Positions 1-8,302 are shown, counted from the first letter of the stretch. The stretch: DNA of 48,301 nt from STD2-102 sp964414205 (GCA_964414205.1 CAYPVP010000003.1:1-48301), one strand, 5' to 3'. Notes: generated from the sequence alone by a model not told the origin. Numbers and translations: made by a program.

Positions 1-20
1 AATTTACTAATATTGCTCAT
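1..20 (-). CDS. Start of a further glycan-operon gene (partial)
   Basis: An ATG reads out of the window on the minus strand, encoding MSNISK before the edge. A GAGG ribosome site lies 5 nt upstream, in the short gap after the GT4 stop codon. Position and orientation suggest the next gene of the surface-glycan operon. Only six codons are visible, so no function can be assigned. Confidence 0.5.
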
Positions 21-53
21 TTTTTCCTCATTTGATTTTTTTTGCTAAATCAA

Positions 54-1157
54 TTACTCTTTTATTCTATCATAAATTTCAATATAGTTATTTGCTATTT
101 TGTTCCAATCAAATTTTGTGGCACATTCAACACAATTTGATGTTAATTTATCATAATTTTCAATGACAAGTTGAATTTTGTTTGCTATATCTTGTGCATT
201 GTTGCAATCTACCGAATATCCAACAACACCATCTTCAAATTGTTTGTCGAAACCTTCATTTTTTGTGTAGATAACTGGAAGCCCTTGACTGATTGCTTCT
301 GCATAAACCAAACCAAATGTTTCATGCTTTGATGGCATTACAAAAATATCATTTTTTTCATAGAAATTTACAAGTTGCTCTTTGTTCATAACTCCGTGAT
401 ATTCAACGAAATCATTTTGCATCAATTTGCTGTATTCTGCATTGTCAACAATTCTGCCTACAATGTTAAACTTGGAACAATAGCCCTTTTCTTGCAAAAT
501 TTTGATTGCTTCAATTGTTTCAATATGATTTTTATTCTTGTCAATCTGAGCCACGCAACAAATGTTGACAATCTTTTCATTGATTGCTTTTGAGTGTTCT
601 TTGTTTGCAAGGAAAAAATCATCAATTCCATTTGGTATCACTACTATTTTTGAATTGATTTGTGTTTTCAATGATTGTGGAATATACTTCAACAATTTAT
701 TTCGATAACTTTCACTAAGCAAAATTATTTGTTTTGCATTCAACAAAATTTTGACACCTTTCCACCACAGCAATTTTCTATATTTAAAAAACAAATTTAT
801 ATCTGTATTTCGTACAGCGACTATATATGGAATTGTTGTGTCTTTCCAAATTTTATATGCAATATTTCCATTTGTAAAAAGATAATGAGCGTGAATAATA
901 TCATAATTTCTATAATCAATATTACAATTTAATGCTTTGAAAATTTTTTTTTGCTTATATCCATAAAAGAACCTATCAATTGAATAGAAACATTGTTTTT
1001 TAAAAACATTATATTTCTGATATTCCAATTTGACATTATCATTATAATTTAATGGCAAAAAAACATCAGAAATATATTCATCTTTATTCAAGCGACAAAT
1101 TAATTCAGAATACAATTTGCTTGTATGATATGATGAACACAAATGCAAAACTTTCAT
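54..1157 (-). CDS. Glycosyltransferase family 4 (GT-B fold)
   Basis: Predicted to transfer a sugar from a nucleotide-sugar donor to a lipid-linked glycan at the cytoplasmic membrane face. The N-terminal half starts with the MKVLHLCSS strand-loop typical of GT-B acceptor domains. The C-terminal half has NPG-type PNGID near residue 178 and the donor motif SKHETFGLVYAEA, which contains the usual E-x7-E pair. The length of 367 residues is normal for the family. I chose ATG at 1157 because it overlaps the upstream stop as TGATG and has GGAG before it; an in-frame start four codons earlier is possible. It is the fifth gene of an overlapping operon. Donor and acceptor sugars cannot be read from sequence. 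Confidence 0.9.
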   Translation of the reverse strand: MKVLHLCSSYHTSKLYSELICRLNKDEYISDVFLPLNYNDNVKLEYQKYNVFKKQCFYSIDRFFYGYKQKKIFKALNCNIDYRNYDIIHAHYLFTNGNIAYKIWKDTTIPYIVAVRNTDINLFFKYRKLLWWKGVKILLNAKQIILLSESYRNKLLKYIPQSLKTQINSKIVVIPNGIDDFFLANKEHSKAINEKIVNICCVAQIDKNKNHIETIEAIKILQEKGYCSKFNIVGRIVDNAEYSKLMQNDFVEYHGVMNKEQLVNFYEKNDIFVMPSKHETFGLVYAEAISQGLPVIYTKNEGFDKQFEDGVVGYSVDCNNAQDIANKIQLVIENYDKLTSNCVECATKFDWNKIANNYIEIYDRIKE

Positions 1158-2476
1158 CACAATCTCCAATAACTATATCCACATTCATTTAGTTTTTCAG
1201 TTGACAATGCACCCTTCACATCAATGATTACTTTTTCAGCATTGTCACAATTTGTAAATAAACTATCAATTTGTTCAAAAGACATATTTCTAAATTCATT
1301 GTGGTTTACTGCAAAAACAAGGCAATCTGCATCTTTGATTTCATTCAAATCTACCAAATCAACGCCATATTCTTTTTTTGCGTCAACTTTGTTTGCGACT
1401 GGGTCAACAACAATTGGTTCAATCATATATTCTTTCAAGCGTTTGATGATGTCTTCAACTTTGCTGTTTCTTGTGTCAGGGCAATTTTCTTTGAAAGTGA
1501 TGCCCAAAATGACGACCTTTGCTTTTCTGACAATTTTGTTGGCCTTGATGAGTTCTTTGATGATGTTGTCAGCAACAAATGCTCCCATGCCATCATTAAC
1601 TTTTCTGCCAGCAGCAATAATTTGAGAATGATAACCGAGTTTTTCTGCTTGATAGATGAAATAGTATGGATCAACACCAATACAGTGTCCTCCAACCAAT
1701 CCTGGTCTGAACCCAAGGGCATTCCATTTTGTGTTCATGGCATCAATGACTTCGTTTGTATCAATTTTCATTTTGTCAAATGCCATAGCAAGTTCGTTGA
1801 TAAATGCAATGTTAATATCTCGTTGGCTGTTTTCGACAACTTTTGCTGCTTCTGCAACTTTGATTGATGAAGCCCTGTGAACTCCAACTTCAATGACGAG
1901 TTCATAGACTTTTGCAATTTCTTCAAGCGATTCAGCGTCCATTCCCGAAACAATTTTTTTTATGTTTTCCAATCTGTGAACCTTGTCGCCAGGGTTGATT
2001 CTCTCTGGGGAATAGCCAACTTTGAAGTCAATACCACATTTGAGTCCACTTTCTTTTTCCAAAATAGGAATGCAAACATCTTCGGTAACGCCAGGATAGA
2101 CAGTTGATTCATAGACAACAATGCTTCCCTTTGTCAAGTTTCTGCCAAGAATTGTGCTTGCACCAACAACTGGTGACAAATCAGGTGTATGGTCAAGATT
2201 TACAGGTGTAGGCACGGCAACAATGTGAAACTTTGCTTTTTTCAAATCGTTTTCATCGCTTGTAAAAAACACATTGCAGTTTTTGATGCCATCATCGCCA
2301 ACTTCGCATGTTGGGTCAACACCATTTTTATAGGTTTGGATTTTTTCTTTGTTCAAATCAAAGCCAATGACATCAACTTTTTTTGCAAATGCAACAGCGA
2401 TTGGCATTCCAACATAGCCAAGTCCAACCAAACTTATTTTTTCTTTTTTTTGCAAAATATCATCAAATAGTTTCAT
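1157..2476 (-). CDS. UDP-N-acetylhexosamine 6-dehydrogenase-type nucleotide-sugar dehydrogenase
   Basis: Four-electron oxidation of a UDP-sugar C6 alcohol to the uronic acid, using two NAD+. The Rossmann motif GLGYVG is at residues 18-23, and the central YSPERINPGDK segment is characteristic of the WbpO/TviB/CapL branch that oxidises UDP-HexNAc rather than UDP-glucose. Catalytic Cys265 lies in VGGHCIGVDP. The C-terminal UDP-binding domain contains GITFKENCPDTRNSK. The length of 439 residues fits the branch. Its 5' end overlaps the GT2 stop by 14 bp, with AAGGAAG as the ribosome site. In this operon it would supply a HexNAc-uronate for the repeat unit. The substrate is inferred from family motifs. 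Confidence 0.9.
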   Translation of the reverse strand: MKLFDDILQKKEKISLVGLGYVGMPIAVAFAKKVDVIGFDLNKEKIQTYKNGVDPTCEVGDDGIKNCNVFFTSDENDLKKAKFHIVAVPTPVNLDHTPDLSPVVGASTILGRNLTKGSIVVYESTVYPGVTEDVCIPILEKESGLKCGIDFKVGYSPERINPGDKVHRLENIKKIVSGMDAESLEEIAKVYELVIEVGVHRASSIKVAEAAKVVENSQRDINIAFINELAMAFDKMKIDTNEVIDAMNTKWNALGFRPGLVGGHCIGVDPYYFIYQAEKLGYHSQIIAAGRKVNDGMGAFVADNIIKELIKANKIVRKAKVVILGITFKENCPDTRNSKVEDIIKRLKEYMIEPIVVDPVANKVDAKKEYGVDLVDLNEIKDADCLVFAVNHNEFRNMSFEQIDSLFTNCDNAEKVIIDVKGALSTEKLNECGYSYWRL

Positions 2477-3410
2477 TTTTAAATTCTTCCTTTGAATTGT
2501 ATTTATTTTTATTTTTCATCAACATGTATGCTTCTTTGATTGAAGTCAGTGGAGCAACTAAAACTGCAATCATCAAAAACCATAATGCGAGCAATAATTT
2601 ATGATTTCTTTTGTAGGCAACAGCCAAAACAGCAAAATGACGGCAACGAATATATTTTTTTTGATTGAAGTTTAATTCTTTGAAGAAACTTTTTTTGTAT
2701 TCGTACAACTTTTTTTCGCCAATGATTTTGTTTTTGCCAGTTGAAATTGCTTCGATGTCATATCTGTATGCTTTGATGTTATTTTGCTTCAAATATCCAA
2801 TTTTGCATTCGCTTTTGATGATTTTTGACATCAAATAGAATTCTTGTCCCATACATACATCATCAAAACCATTGATTTGTTGCAAAACGTTTTTTTTGAG
2901 CATAAAAGTTGGAGTTCCCGTTATGTGCTTTTGAAGATGATATTTGAAGAGATAGTCAGTATCAAAACTTTTGATGTCTTCACGACTGCGATAGTCAATC
3001 AGTTTGTTCTTTTCATCAAACAATGACAAATCGGTGAAGGACATATCCAAATTTGCTTCAAGCATACCATTGAGTTGCTCTTCGATTTTGTTTGGCAAAT
3101 ATTCATCATCGTCGTCCAAAAAGGTGATATATTCTCCTTTTGCCACTTCAATGCCTCTGTTTCTAGAATTTGAACCACCAAGATTCTTTTCATTTGCCAA
3201 ATAGACAATTCGAGCATCATTTTGACTTGCGACAAAGTCTTTCAAACCTTGTCTATATTCTAGCAAATCATCTCTGCCGTTGTCGTCCACCAAAACTATT
3301 TCAATGTTTTTGTAGGTTTGTTGTTGAAGAGATTGAATTGCTCTTCCAACCAAATCGATTTTTCGTTTATAAGACGGCATAATAATGCTGACCAAAACAT
3401 TCGTTTTCAT
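2463..3410 (-). CDS. Glycosyltransferase family 2 (GT-A fold)
   Basis: Cytoplasmic, membrane-associated glycosyltransferase. It opens with VSIIMPSYKR, has VDDNG at about residue 40, and carries the metal-binding FLDDDDEYLP near residue 95, all GT2 hallmarks. A basic C-terminal region with a hydrophobic stretch (LLALWFLMIAVLVAPL) probably docks it to the membrane. I chose ATG at 3410 because CGGAG lies 5 nt upstream; a GTG at 3416 overlapping the previous stop is the alternative. It is flanked by the initiating transferase and the UDP-sugar dehydrogenase, so it probably adds the second or third sugar. Confidence 0.9.
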   Translation of the reverse strand: MKTNVLVSIIMPSYKRKIDLVGRAIQSLQQQTYKNIEIVLVDDNGRDDLLEYRQGLKDFVASQNDARIVYLANEKNLGGSNSRNRGIEVAKGEYITFLDDDDEYLPNKIEEQLNGMLEANLDMSFTDLSLFDEKNKLIDYRSREDIKSFDTDYLFKYHLQKHITGTPTFMLKKNVLQQINGFDDVCMGQEFYLMSKIIKSECKIGYLKQNNIKAYRYDIEAISTGKNKIIGEKKLYEYKKSFFKELNFNQKKYIRCRHFAVLAVAYKRNHKLLLALWFLMIAVLVAPLTSIKEAYMLMKNKNKYNSKEEFKNETI

Positions 3411-3412
3411 AA

Positions 3413-4093
3413 TCACTCCGTTAGAACAACAAACAAGGTTTCAAAAATCAATTTGATGTTGTAACACAACCTCATTTGTTGAATGTATTTCAAGTTTAAT
3501 GCCAATTTTACAGGCATAATTTCTTCTATATAAGATTTTTCTGCATCATCAGAATTTTCCAAAATTTCGTTTTCATTTCTAAATTTGATTGACGCCATAT
3601 CCGTGATTCCAGGTCGCACAAGCAAAACATTTTTTTGTTCTGCATCATACAAGTCAACATATTTTGGAACTTCTGGTCTTGGTCCAACCAAACTCATGTC
3701 GCCAATCAAAACATTGATGAGTTGTGGCAATTCATCAATTTTGGCTTTTCTCAAAAATTTGCCAACACTTGTAATTCGCATATCGTTTGATGTTGAAAGT
3801 TGCAAACCTTTGCTTTCGGCATTTTTCACCATTGTTCTAAACTTCAAAATTTTGAATTGTTTTTCATTTTTGCCAACACGAGTTTGTTTGAAAAACACTT
3901 CTCCCTTGCTGGTTAGTTTTATTGCAATAGCAACAAACAAAAACAGTGGCGACAAAAGCAACAAACCAATTGCACTTGCAAAAATGTCAAACATCCTTAT
4001 GTTAAACAAAGAAAACCATTTTTTTGACAACATTTTTTTGTAGTCAAAGGAAGTTTCTGCGTTTTCTTCAAAAAATTTTTTTTCGTCGCTCAT
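3413..4093 (-). CDS. Initiating sugar-phosphate transferase (polyprenyl-phosphate glycosylphosphotransferase)
   Basis: Transfers a sugar-1-phosphate from a UDP-sugar to undecaprenyl phosphate, the first membrane step of glycan assembly. This is the small monotopic type (226 residues): a hydrophobic N-terminal helix (IFASAIGLLLLSPLFLFVAI), then GEVFFKQTRVG, FKILKFRTM, the catalytic Asp-Glu in KIDELPQL, and GDMSLVGPRPE. It lacks the four extra membrane helices of WbaP/WcaJ proteins and so resembles PglC or WecP-sized enzymes. The start overlaps the DegT stop as ATGA, so translational coupling is likely. Its presence marks the operon as building a new lipid-linked oligosaccharide. Confidence 0.92.
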   Translation of the reverse strand: MSDEKKFFEENAETSFDYKKMLSKKWFSLFNIRMFDIFASAIGLLLLSPLFLFVAIAIKLTSKGEVFFKQTRVGKNEKQFKILKFRTMVKNAESKGLQLSTSNDMRITSVGKFLRKAKIDELPQLINVLIGDMSLVGPRPEVPKYVDLYDAEQKNVLLVRPGITDMASIKFRNENEILENSDDAEKSYIEEIMPVKLALNLKYIQQMRLCYNIKLIFETLFVVLTE

Positions 4094-5292
4094 AAACTTT
4101 TGACAACCTCCACAAAGTTTTTGATGATGAAGTCGACTTCTTCGTCAGTCAAACAAGTGTGAAGTGGCAAAGTGATTTCATTTTTATATCGTGCATATGC
4201 GTTTGGAAAGTTTGCAATGTCAAAGCCCAAATTTTTGTAGGCAGTGTGCATTGGCAATGGCTTGTAGTGAACGTTTGTTGCAATTCCTCGTTTTGCAAGT
4301 TCAATCACAACATCATTTCTTGTTTGTTCATCGGCACCAAGCAGTCTCACCAAAAACAGATGCCCACTGCTTGAAAAATCTTTGCCATAGTGTTTTGGAA
4401 GTTCGACATTCAAGTTTTCAAAGGCTTGATTATATTTTTCAATGATTGCTTTTCTTCTTTTGAGCATTGCGTCATATCGTGAAAGTTGTGCAATGCCAAT
4501 TGATGCCATGATGTCAGTCATGTTGCATTTTTGTCCACACATTTTGATGTCATATTCCCAAGCGCCAATTTGAGTTTTTGCAAGAGCATCTTTTGATTGT
4601 CCATGCAAACTCCACAACATAAATTGCTTGTATATCCACTCATCATCAAAGCCGTTGTCCTGTCTCCAAGTCACGGCTCCACCTTCTGCTGTTGTCAGGT
4701 TTTTGACAGCGTGGAAACTGAAAGATGTGAAATCTCCTGCTTGTCCACTTGAAAGCCCTTTTGAAGTTGCTCCCAAACTGTGTGCACCGTCAGTCAAAAT
4801 CAAAATTCTTGAAAGTTGTTGTTGCAAAATGTTTTCGCTTGCATGAAACAAATTTTGTTTTTTGGCGACAATTTCTCTCAATTTGTCATAGTCGCACATG
4901 ATTCCACCAACATCAACAGGAACAATCACTTTTGTTTTTTCTGTGACAAGGCTTTCAAGTTGGTGGTAGTCAATCTCGTAGTTGTCTTTTTGGCAATCGC
5001 ACAAAACAATTTTTGCACCAACATGTTCAATCACGCTTGCGCTTGCTGAATAGGTGTATGCAGAGGTTATGACTTCGTCACCTTTTCCAACACCAAAAAT
5101 ACGCAAAACCAGTTCTAAACCAGCAGTTGCCGAATTTAGGCACACTGCTTTGCTTGTTCCACAAAACTTTGCTATGTCATTTTCAAATTTTTTGGTTTTT
5201 GGTCCTGTTGTAATCCAACCTGATTTCAAAGTGTCAACAACTTCATCAATTTCGAGTTGTGAGATATCTGGTGGTGAAAAACTGATTTTCAT
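4090..5292 (-). CDS. DegT/DnrJ/EryC1/StrS family PLP sugar aminotransferase
   Basis: Transfers an amino group to a keto-sugar nucleotide. The PLP lysine is Lys197 in SFHAVKNLTTAEGG, with the cofactor-binding DGAHSLGA upstream and substrate motifs AYTYSASA and NVHYKPLPMH. The 400-residue length is typical of PglE- or PseC-like sugar aminotransferases. I chose ATG at 5292, which has GGAG 5 nt upstream; the open frame extends ten codons further without a ribosome site. It is the first gene of the operon behind a strong promoter. No 4,6-dehydratase is visible, so the keto-sugar enzyme must lie elsewhere, perhaps beyond position 1. Confidence 0.9.
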   Translation of the reverse strand: MKISFSPPDISQLEIDEVVDTLKSGWITTGPKTKKFENDIAKFCGTSKAVCLNSATAGLELVLRIFGVGKGDEVITSAYTYSASASVIEHVGAKIVLCDCQKDNYEIDYHQLESLVTEKTKVIVPVDVGGIMCDYDKLREIVAKKQNLFHASENILQQQLSRILILTDGAHSLGATSKGLSSGQAGDFTSFSFHAVKNLTTAEGGAVTWRQDNGFDDEWIYKQFMLWSLHGQSKDALAKTQIGAWEYDIKMCGQKCNMTDIMASIGIAQLSRYDAMLKRRKAIIEKYNQAFENLNVELPKHYGKDFSSSGHLFLVRLLGADEQTRNDVVIELAKRGIATNVHYKPLPMHTAYKNLGFDIANFPNAYARYKNEITLPLHTCLTDEEVDFIIKNFVEVVKSL

Positions 5293-5321
5293 AAGTGCTC
5301 CACAAAAAAATATTTTATACA

Positions 5322-5350
5322 ATTATACAACCAAAAGATGATTTTAACAA
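5322..5350 (-). promoter_or_regulatory. Promoter of the glycan operon
   Basis: On the minus strand, TTGTTA (5350-5345), a 17-bp spacer and TATAAT (5327-5322) give a start near 5315, about 23 nt before the DegT ATG. A short palindrome, TGCAAGTTGCA (5374-5384), lies just upstream and could be an operator, but it is too short to press. Confidence 0.75.
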
Positions 5351-5524
5351 GTTATATTCACATTGAAATTGGATGCAAGTTGCAATCGAGATGAATATGC
5401 CATTTTGACTCTACAATTTGCATTTGTGCCTCCATATTTATTGTGAGAGTTGAACTGCTTGATTTCATCGCAGAATCGCTTGTTTTTTGGGTGACTAGAT
5501 TATGGGTTTTTGAATAAAATTTCT

Positions 5525-5553
5525 TTGAAAACTCAAACTTTTTGTAGTATAAT
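5525..5553 (+). promoter_or_regulatory. Leaderless promoter of the nucleotidyltransferase gene
   Basis: TTGAAA (5525-5530), exactly 17 bp, then a perfect TATAAT (5548-5553). The ATG starts at 5560, only 6 nt after the -10 box, which is where transcription should begin. There is no room for a ribosome site, so the mRNA is predicted to be leaderless. Confidence 0.75.
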
Positions 5554-5559
5554 TTGCTT

Positions 5560-6714
5560 ATGACAAAATTTTGTGAAAAAACTCAATCTGAATTTGTTGA
5601 AATGCTAAAAAATTTCTACAATGAAAAAAACATCTTTCCTGAAATTTCAAACAAAGATGAGTTTTTTGCATTTGCAAAAATGCACCAACTTTTACCATTG
5701 GTTTTTCATTTTGCAAAACAATGCAACCATTCTTTTGGAGAAGATGAAGACAAAATCTTGAAAATGCAAGCACTTGTTTTGGCTCAAACAATGGGCGTTC
5801 AAACTTGCCAAACGCAAAAATTTGCCAACTTTATGATTGAAAACAATTTGAAGTTTTCATTTTTGAAAGGACAGTTTGTCAACAAATTCTATCCACCATC
5901 GACACGCTCAATGGGTGACATCGACGTCTATTTCAACAAAGATGATGAAAAACAAGTGGTTGAATTTTTAGGCGAGCAAGGTTATAAAGTTGAAAAGGGA
6001 TTTGAGCAAGACATCAATGCTAAAAAGGGGAAAGTTGTTTTTGAATTGCACAACAATCTCTATTGGTTTGGAGTTGATGTTGCAAAATTTTGCAAAATGG
6101 ACAATAGTGGCTTTGATTTGCAAAGTCAAACATTGATTGTTGTTGTTCACATGCTCAAACACCTTGCAAACATGGGTTGTGGCATAAGACAAATTTTAGA
6201 TTTTGCGTTGTTGCTGAAACATGAAAGAAGCAAAATTGATTTGGTTGCCATTGAAAAGTTTGTAGAGTCGCTAGGGGTCAAAAAAGCATATGATTTTGTG
6301 CTTGCCGTCATGGACAAATGGTTTGAAACGAGTTTTTGCAACCAGCAAATTGACAAAACGGAACTTGAATTTGTTGAACAAAGAATTTTGCTCAATGGAA
6401 TTTTTGGTTTCAACACAGCCAATGAAAATGTGCTTTCAATGTCACGAAACAGTCATCTCGGACACTCAAAAACAAAAAACTTTTGGAGATTGATTTTTCC
6501 AACCTATGAAGCAATCAAAAGGACCTATCCAAAACTTGAAAAACATAGGTTTTTGCTACCGTTCTATCATGTTCATCGAATTTTCAAAAAGGGCTTTCAA
6601 AACAAGCGCTACAAAAGAATTTATACCATGCAAGACGACTTGAAAGAAGTTGATGAACTTGTCAAATTTAACAAAATTTTGGGACTTGCTGGCAAATATT
6701 ATGACAAAAACTGA
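5560..6714 (+). CDS. Nucleotidyltransferase-fold family protein (NTP_transf_5-like)
   Basis: A 384-residue protein whose central motif, KGQFVNKFYPPSTRSMGD followed by IDVYF, matches the helix-strand core of uncharacterised nucleotidyltransferases often found beside polysaccharide genes. The two acidic residues of GDIDV are the likely metal ligands. The remainder is mostly helical, with a basic C-terminus (KKGFQNKRYKR). Members have no firmly established substrate. It is divergent from the glycan operon and may act on the same product, which is inference from position. The start is ATG at 5560; an upstream in-frame TTG lies inside the -10 box and is rejected. Confidence 0.75.
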   Translation: MTKFCEKTQSEFVEMLKNFYNEKNIFPEISNKDEFFAFAKMHQLLPLVFHFAKQCNHSFGEDEDKILKMQALVLAQTMGVQTCQTQKFANFMIENNLKFSFLKGQFVNKFYPPSTRSMGDIDVYFNKDDEKQVVEFLGEQGYKVEKGFEQDINAKKGKVVFELHNNLYWFGVDVAKFCKMDNSGFDLQSQTLIVVVHMLKHLANMGCGIRQILDFALLLKHERSKIDLVAIEKFVESLGVKKAYDFVLAVMDKWFETSFCNQQIDKTELEFVEQRILLNGIFGFNTANENVLSMSRNSHLGHSKTKNFWRLIFPTYEAIKRTYPKLEKHRFLLPFYHVHRIFKKGFQNKRYKRIYTMQDDLKEVDELVKFNKILGLAGKYYDKN

Positions 6715-6825
6715 AATGGAATAAAATGCAAACATGCAAATAAAGTGGCAAAAATTAAAATCAAATGCCACAAGCAAAACAATGTGGCAAAACTGAAATC
6801 AAGAAATAATAATTTATTAAAAAAC

Positions 6826-6854
6826 AAAAAAGGTAGAAATTTCTACCTTTTTTT
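6826..6854. terminator. Bidirectional intrinsic terminator
   Basis: Perfect inverted repeat AGGTAGAAA/TTTCTACCT (6831-6848) flanked by an A-run and a T-run, so it can end transcripts from both sides: the nucleotidyltransferase (plus) and the fprA-to-thioredoxin operon (minus). Confidence 0.85.
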
Positions 6855-6982
6855 GATGTTTGTCAACTTGAATTGAATCAGGTGACAAAGAGTTGAATCA
6901 AATTTCCAATTAAACTTTATTTTAACTTGACATATATCAAATTTTAGATAAATTTGAAAATTGAACCCGAATCAATTCACGG

Positions 6983-7066
6983 TTTGTCACTGACTTTTTT
7001 AGTCAGCGTTGTTCAAACCACAATTTTGTCACTGACTTTTTGATTCAACATCGTTCAAATCACATT
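6983..7066. repeat. Imperfect 42-bp tandem repeat at the thioredoxin 3' end
   Basis: Two adjoining units, 6983-7024 and 7025-7066, both start TTTGTCACTGACTTTTT and share most later positions (GTTCAAA, CAC). The second copy contains the thioredoxin stop and last codon. The first unit also forms a hairpin (CTGACT/AGTCAG inside GGTTTG/CAAACC). The rest of the gap 6855-6982 shows no gene, only further TTGTCAC- and GATTCAA-like words in both orientations. Confidence 0.7.
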
Positions 7067-7365
7067 TTTGCAAATTTTTCAAGTTCATTGATGTTTTTTA
7101 GTCCAACATCTTTGTTTGTGACGCTTCCATTTTCAAGCAAGAAAAGTGCAGGAATTGAGTAAACTTGAAATTGTCCTGTGACTTCTGGAACAATGTCAAC
7201 ATTGACTTTGACAACTTTGACATCTTCATGTTTGTCTGCAAAACTTTCCAAGACCGGTCCAAGCATTTTGCAAGGAGCGCACCAATCGGCATAGAAATCA
7301 ACAACGACTTTGCCTTCTTTTACTTCTTTTTCAAATTCATTTGAATTGTGAACATATTTTACCAT
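7060..7365 (-). CDS. trxA: Thioredoxin
   Basis: Cytosolic dithiol-disulfide oxidoreductase of 101 residues. The active site WCAPC has Cys29 and Cys32, with Ala instead of the usual Gly between Cys and Pro. The cis-Pro loop SIPAL, the preceding DFYADW and the buried Asp are all present. ATG at 7365 has AAAGGAG upstream; the longer open frame has no ribosome site. It lies 13 bp after the ferredoxin gene in the same transcript, downstream of the flavodiiron/Crp pair, so it probably recycles thiols during oxidative or nitric oxide stress. How it is reduced is not visible: no thioredoxin reductase lies nearby. Confidence 0.92.
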   Translation of the reverse strand: MVKYVHNSNEFEKEVKEGKVVVDFYADWCAPCKMLGPVLESFADKHEDVKVVKVNVDIVPEVTGQFQVYSIPALFLLENGSVTNKDVGLKNINELEKFAKM

Positions 7366-7378
7366 TTTTTTTCTCCTT

Positions 7379-7570
7379 TCAGCCAAAATAGAAAGCATTT
7401 TTTGGACAATAATTGATGCATTTTCCACATTTTATACATTTTGAATCATCAATTTGTGGCAAGTTGAAGTTGTGTTGCGAAATTGCTTTTGCAGGGCAAA
7501 TCGCAATGCTTGGGCAATGGTGATTTTGTGGACATCGCATTTCATTGACTTTGATAAATCTGTTTTCCAT
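7379..7570 (-). CDS. Small ferredoxin-like iron-sulfur protein
   Basis: A 63-residue protein with seven cysteines: Cys13, Cys19 and Cys25 (CPQNHHCPSIAICP) and a classical CIKCGKCINYCP (Cys45, 48, 51, 55). A standard 2[4Fe-4S] ferredoxin needs eight, so the first half, with C-x5-C-x5-CP spacing, would leave one cluster short of a ligand: one [4Fe-4S] plus a [3Fe-4S] or differently ligated cluster. Small proteins of this pattern beside thioredoxin are familiar in Clostridia, from memory. It is probably an electron carrier for the thioredoxin or flavodiiron partner. A Crp-type site and promoter lie directly upstream. Confidence 0.85.
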   Translation of the reverse strand: MENRFIKVNEMRCPQNHHCPSIAICPAKAISQHNFNLPQIDDSKCIKCGKCINYCPKNAFYFG

Positions 7571-7597
7571 GTTGACCTCGATTCATTTTTTATAATC

Positions 7598-7641
7598 AAT
7601 TTAGCACATTCATCAAAGTTAGTATGTGACTCAAATCACAT
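7598..7641 (-). promoter_or_regulatory. Crp/Fnr-type operator with class II promoter spacing
   Basis: A near-perfect palindrome ATGTGA-N6-TCACAT (7624-7641) matches the Crp/Fnr consensus TGTGA-N6-TCACA and overlaps the stop codon of the Crp/Fnr gene. An extended -10, TGCTAAATT (minus strand, -10 hexamer at 7603-7598), places the operator centre at about -41.5, the class II activator position, with no good -35. An alternative -35/-10 pair (TTGATG, 16 bp, TATAAA) would put it near -50. The natural reading is activation of ferredoxin-thioredoxin by the upstream regulator. Confidence 0.65.
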
Positions 7642-8302
7642 AACTATTTTTGATTTTTTCCAAATCGAGAATGGAAATTTTTCCACGTGCCAAAGAAATG
7701 AATTTTTCTTGTTGAAGAAATTTGAGTGTTCTTGAAACGACTTCACGAACGCTTCCGATATATTTTGCAATGTCTTCGTGTGTCAATGAGAGTTCAATTT
7801 TGCCAGTGGAAACGGCTTCATCATACAAAAGCAAGGCAACTCGTTTGTCAATGTCGCAAAAGATATATTGTTGCAAAGTCCACAAAACTTCTTCATATTT
7901 TTCAGAGGACGTCTTGTAGACAAAAAGTTGAACATTGACATTGCTCATCAAAGAATCGATGACTTGTGGCGAAATTATGTAGGCTTGTGATGATTGCTGT
8001 GCTGTCATCATGATGTCAAGACCCGTCAAACTCAATGGACAGTTGTAGGACATCATCCAAACATCGCCTGCTTTCAAGCGAAACAATGTCACATCTCGTC
8101 CGTTTTCGGCTTGCAACGAAATGCGAAATTCACCCTGTTTCAAAATGACAATGCCAATGCAAGAATCGTTTTTGTTGTTGATTGGTTGAGATTTTTCAAA
8201 TTGCACTTTTTGGGTGTTTTCCAAAACAAGTTTTTTTTGACTTTGTGTCAAGGTGTCCCAAAAAGGCAAAGAAGAACTCAAAAATTTCTCACAATTTTCC
8301 AT
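7631..8302 (-). CDS. Crp/Fnr family transcriptional regulator
   Basis: A 223-residue dimeric regulator: N-terminal cupin (jelly-roll) sensor domain, dimerisation helix near residues 110-135, and C-terminal winged helix with LTHEDIAKYIGSVREVVSRT as recognition helix. The cupin lacks the cAMP-binding RxS/T signature. Cysteines 4, 48 and 88 plus one in YIFCDI are scattered rather than clustered as in Fnr, so the ligand could be haem, NO or a redox state; this is unresolved. ATG at 8302 has GGAG upstream and overlaps the fprA stop by 14 bp. Linkage to a flavodiiron protein recalls HcpR-type nitrosative-stress regulators. A Crp-type palindrome overlaps its 3' end. Confidence 0.88.
   Translation of the reverse strand: MENCEKFLSSSLPFWDTLTQSQKKLVLENTQKVQFEKSQPINNKNDSCIGIVILKQGEFRISLQAENGRDVTLFRLKAGDVWMMSYNCPLSLTGLDIMMTAQQSSQAYIISPQVIDSLMSNVNVQLFVYKTSSEKYEEVLWTLQQYIFCDIDKRVALLLYDEAVSTGKIELSLTHEDIAKYIGSVREVVSRTLKFLQQEKFISLARGKISILDLEKIKNSYVI

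Noticed and set aside
1224..1867. Long plus-strand frames opposite the UDP-sugar dehydrogenase
   Set aside because: They are shadows of the real gene, with Phe/Ser/Cys-rich composition and no ribosome sites.
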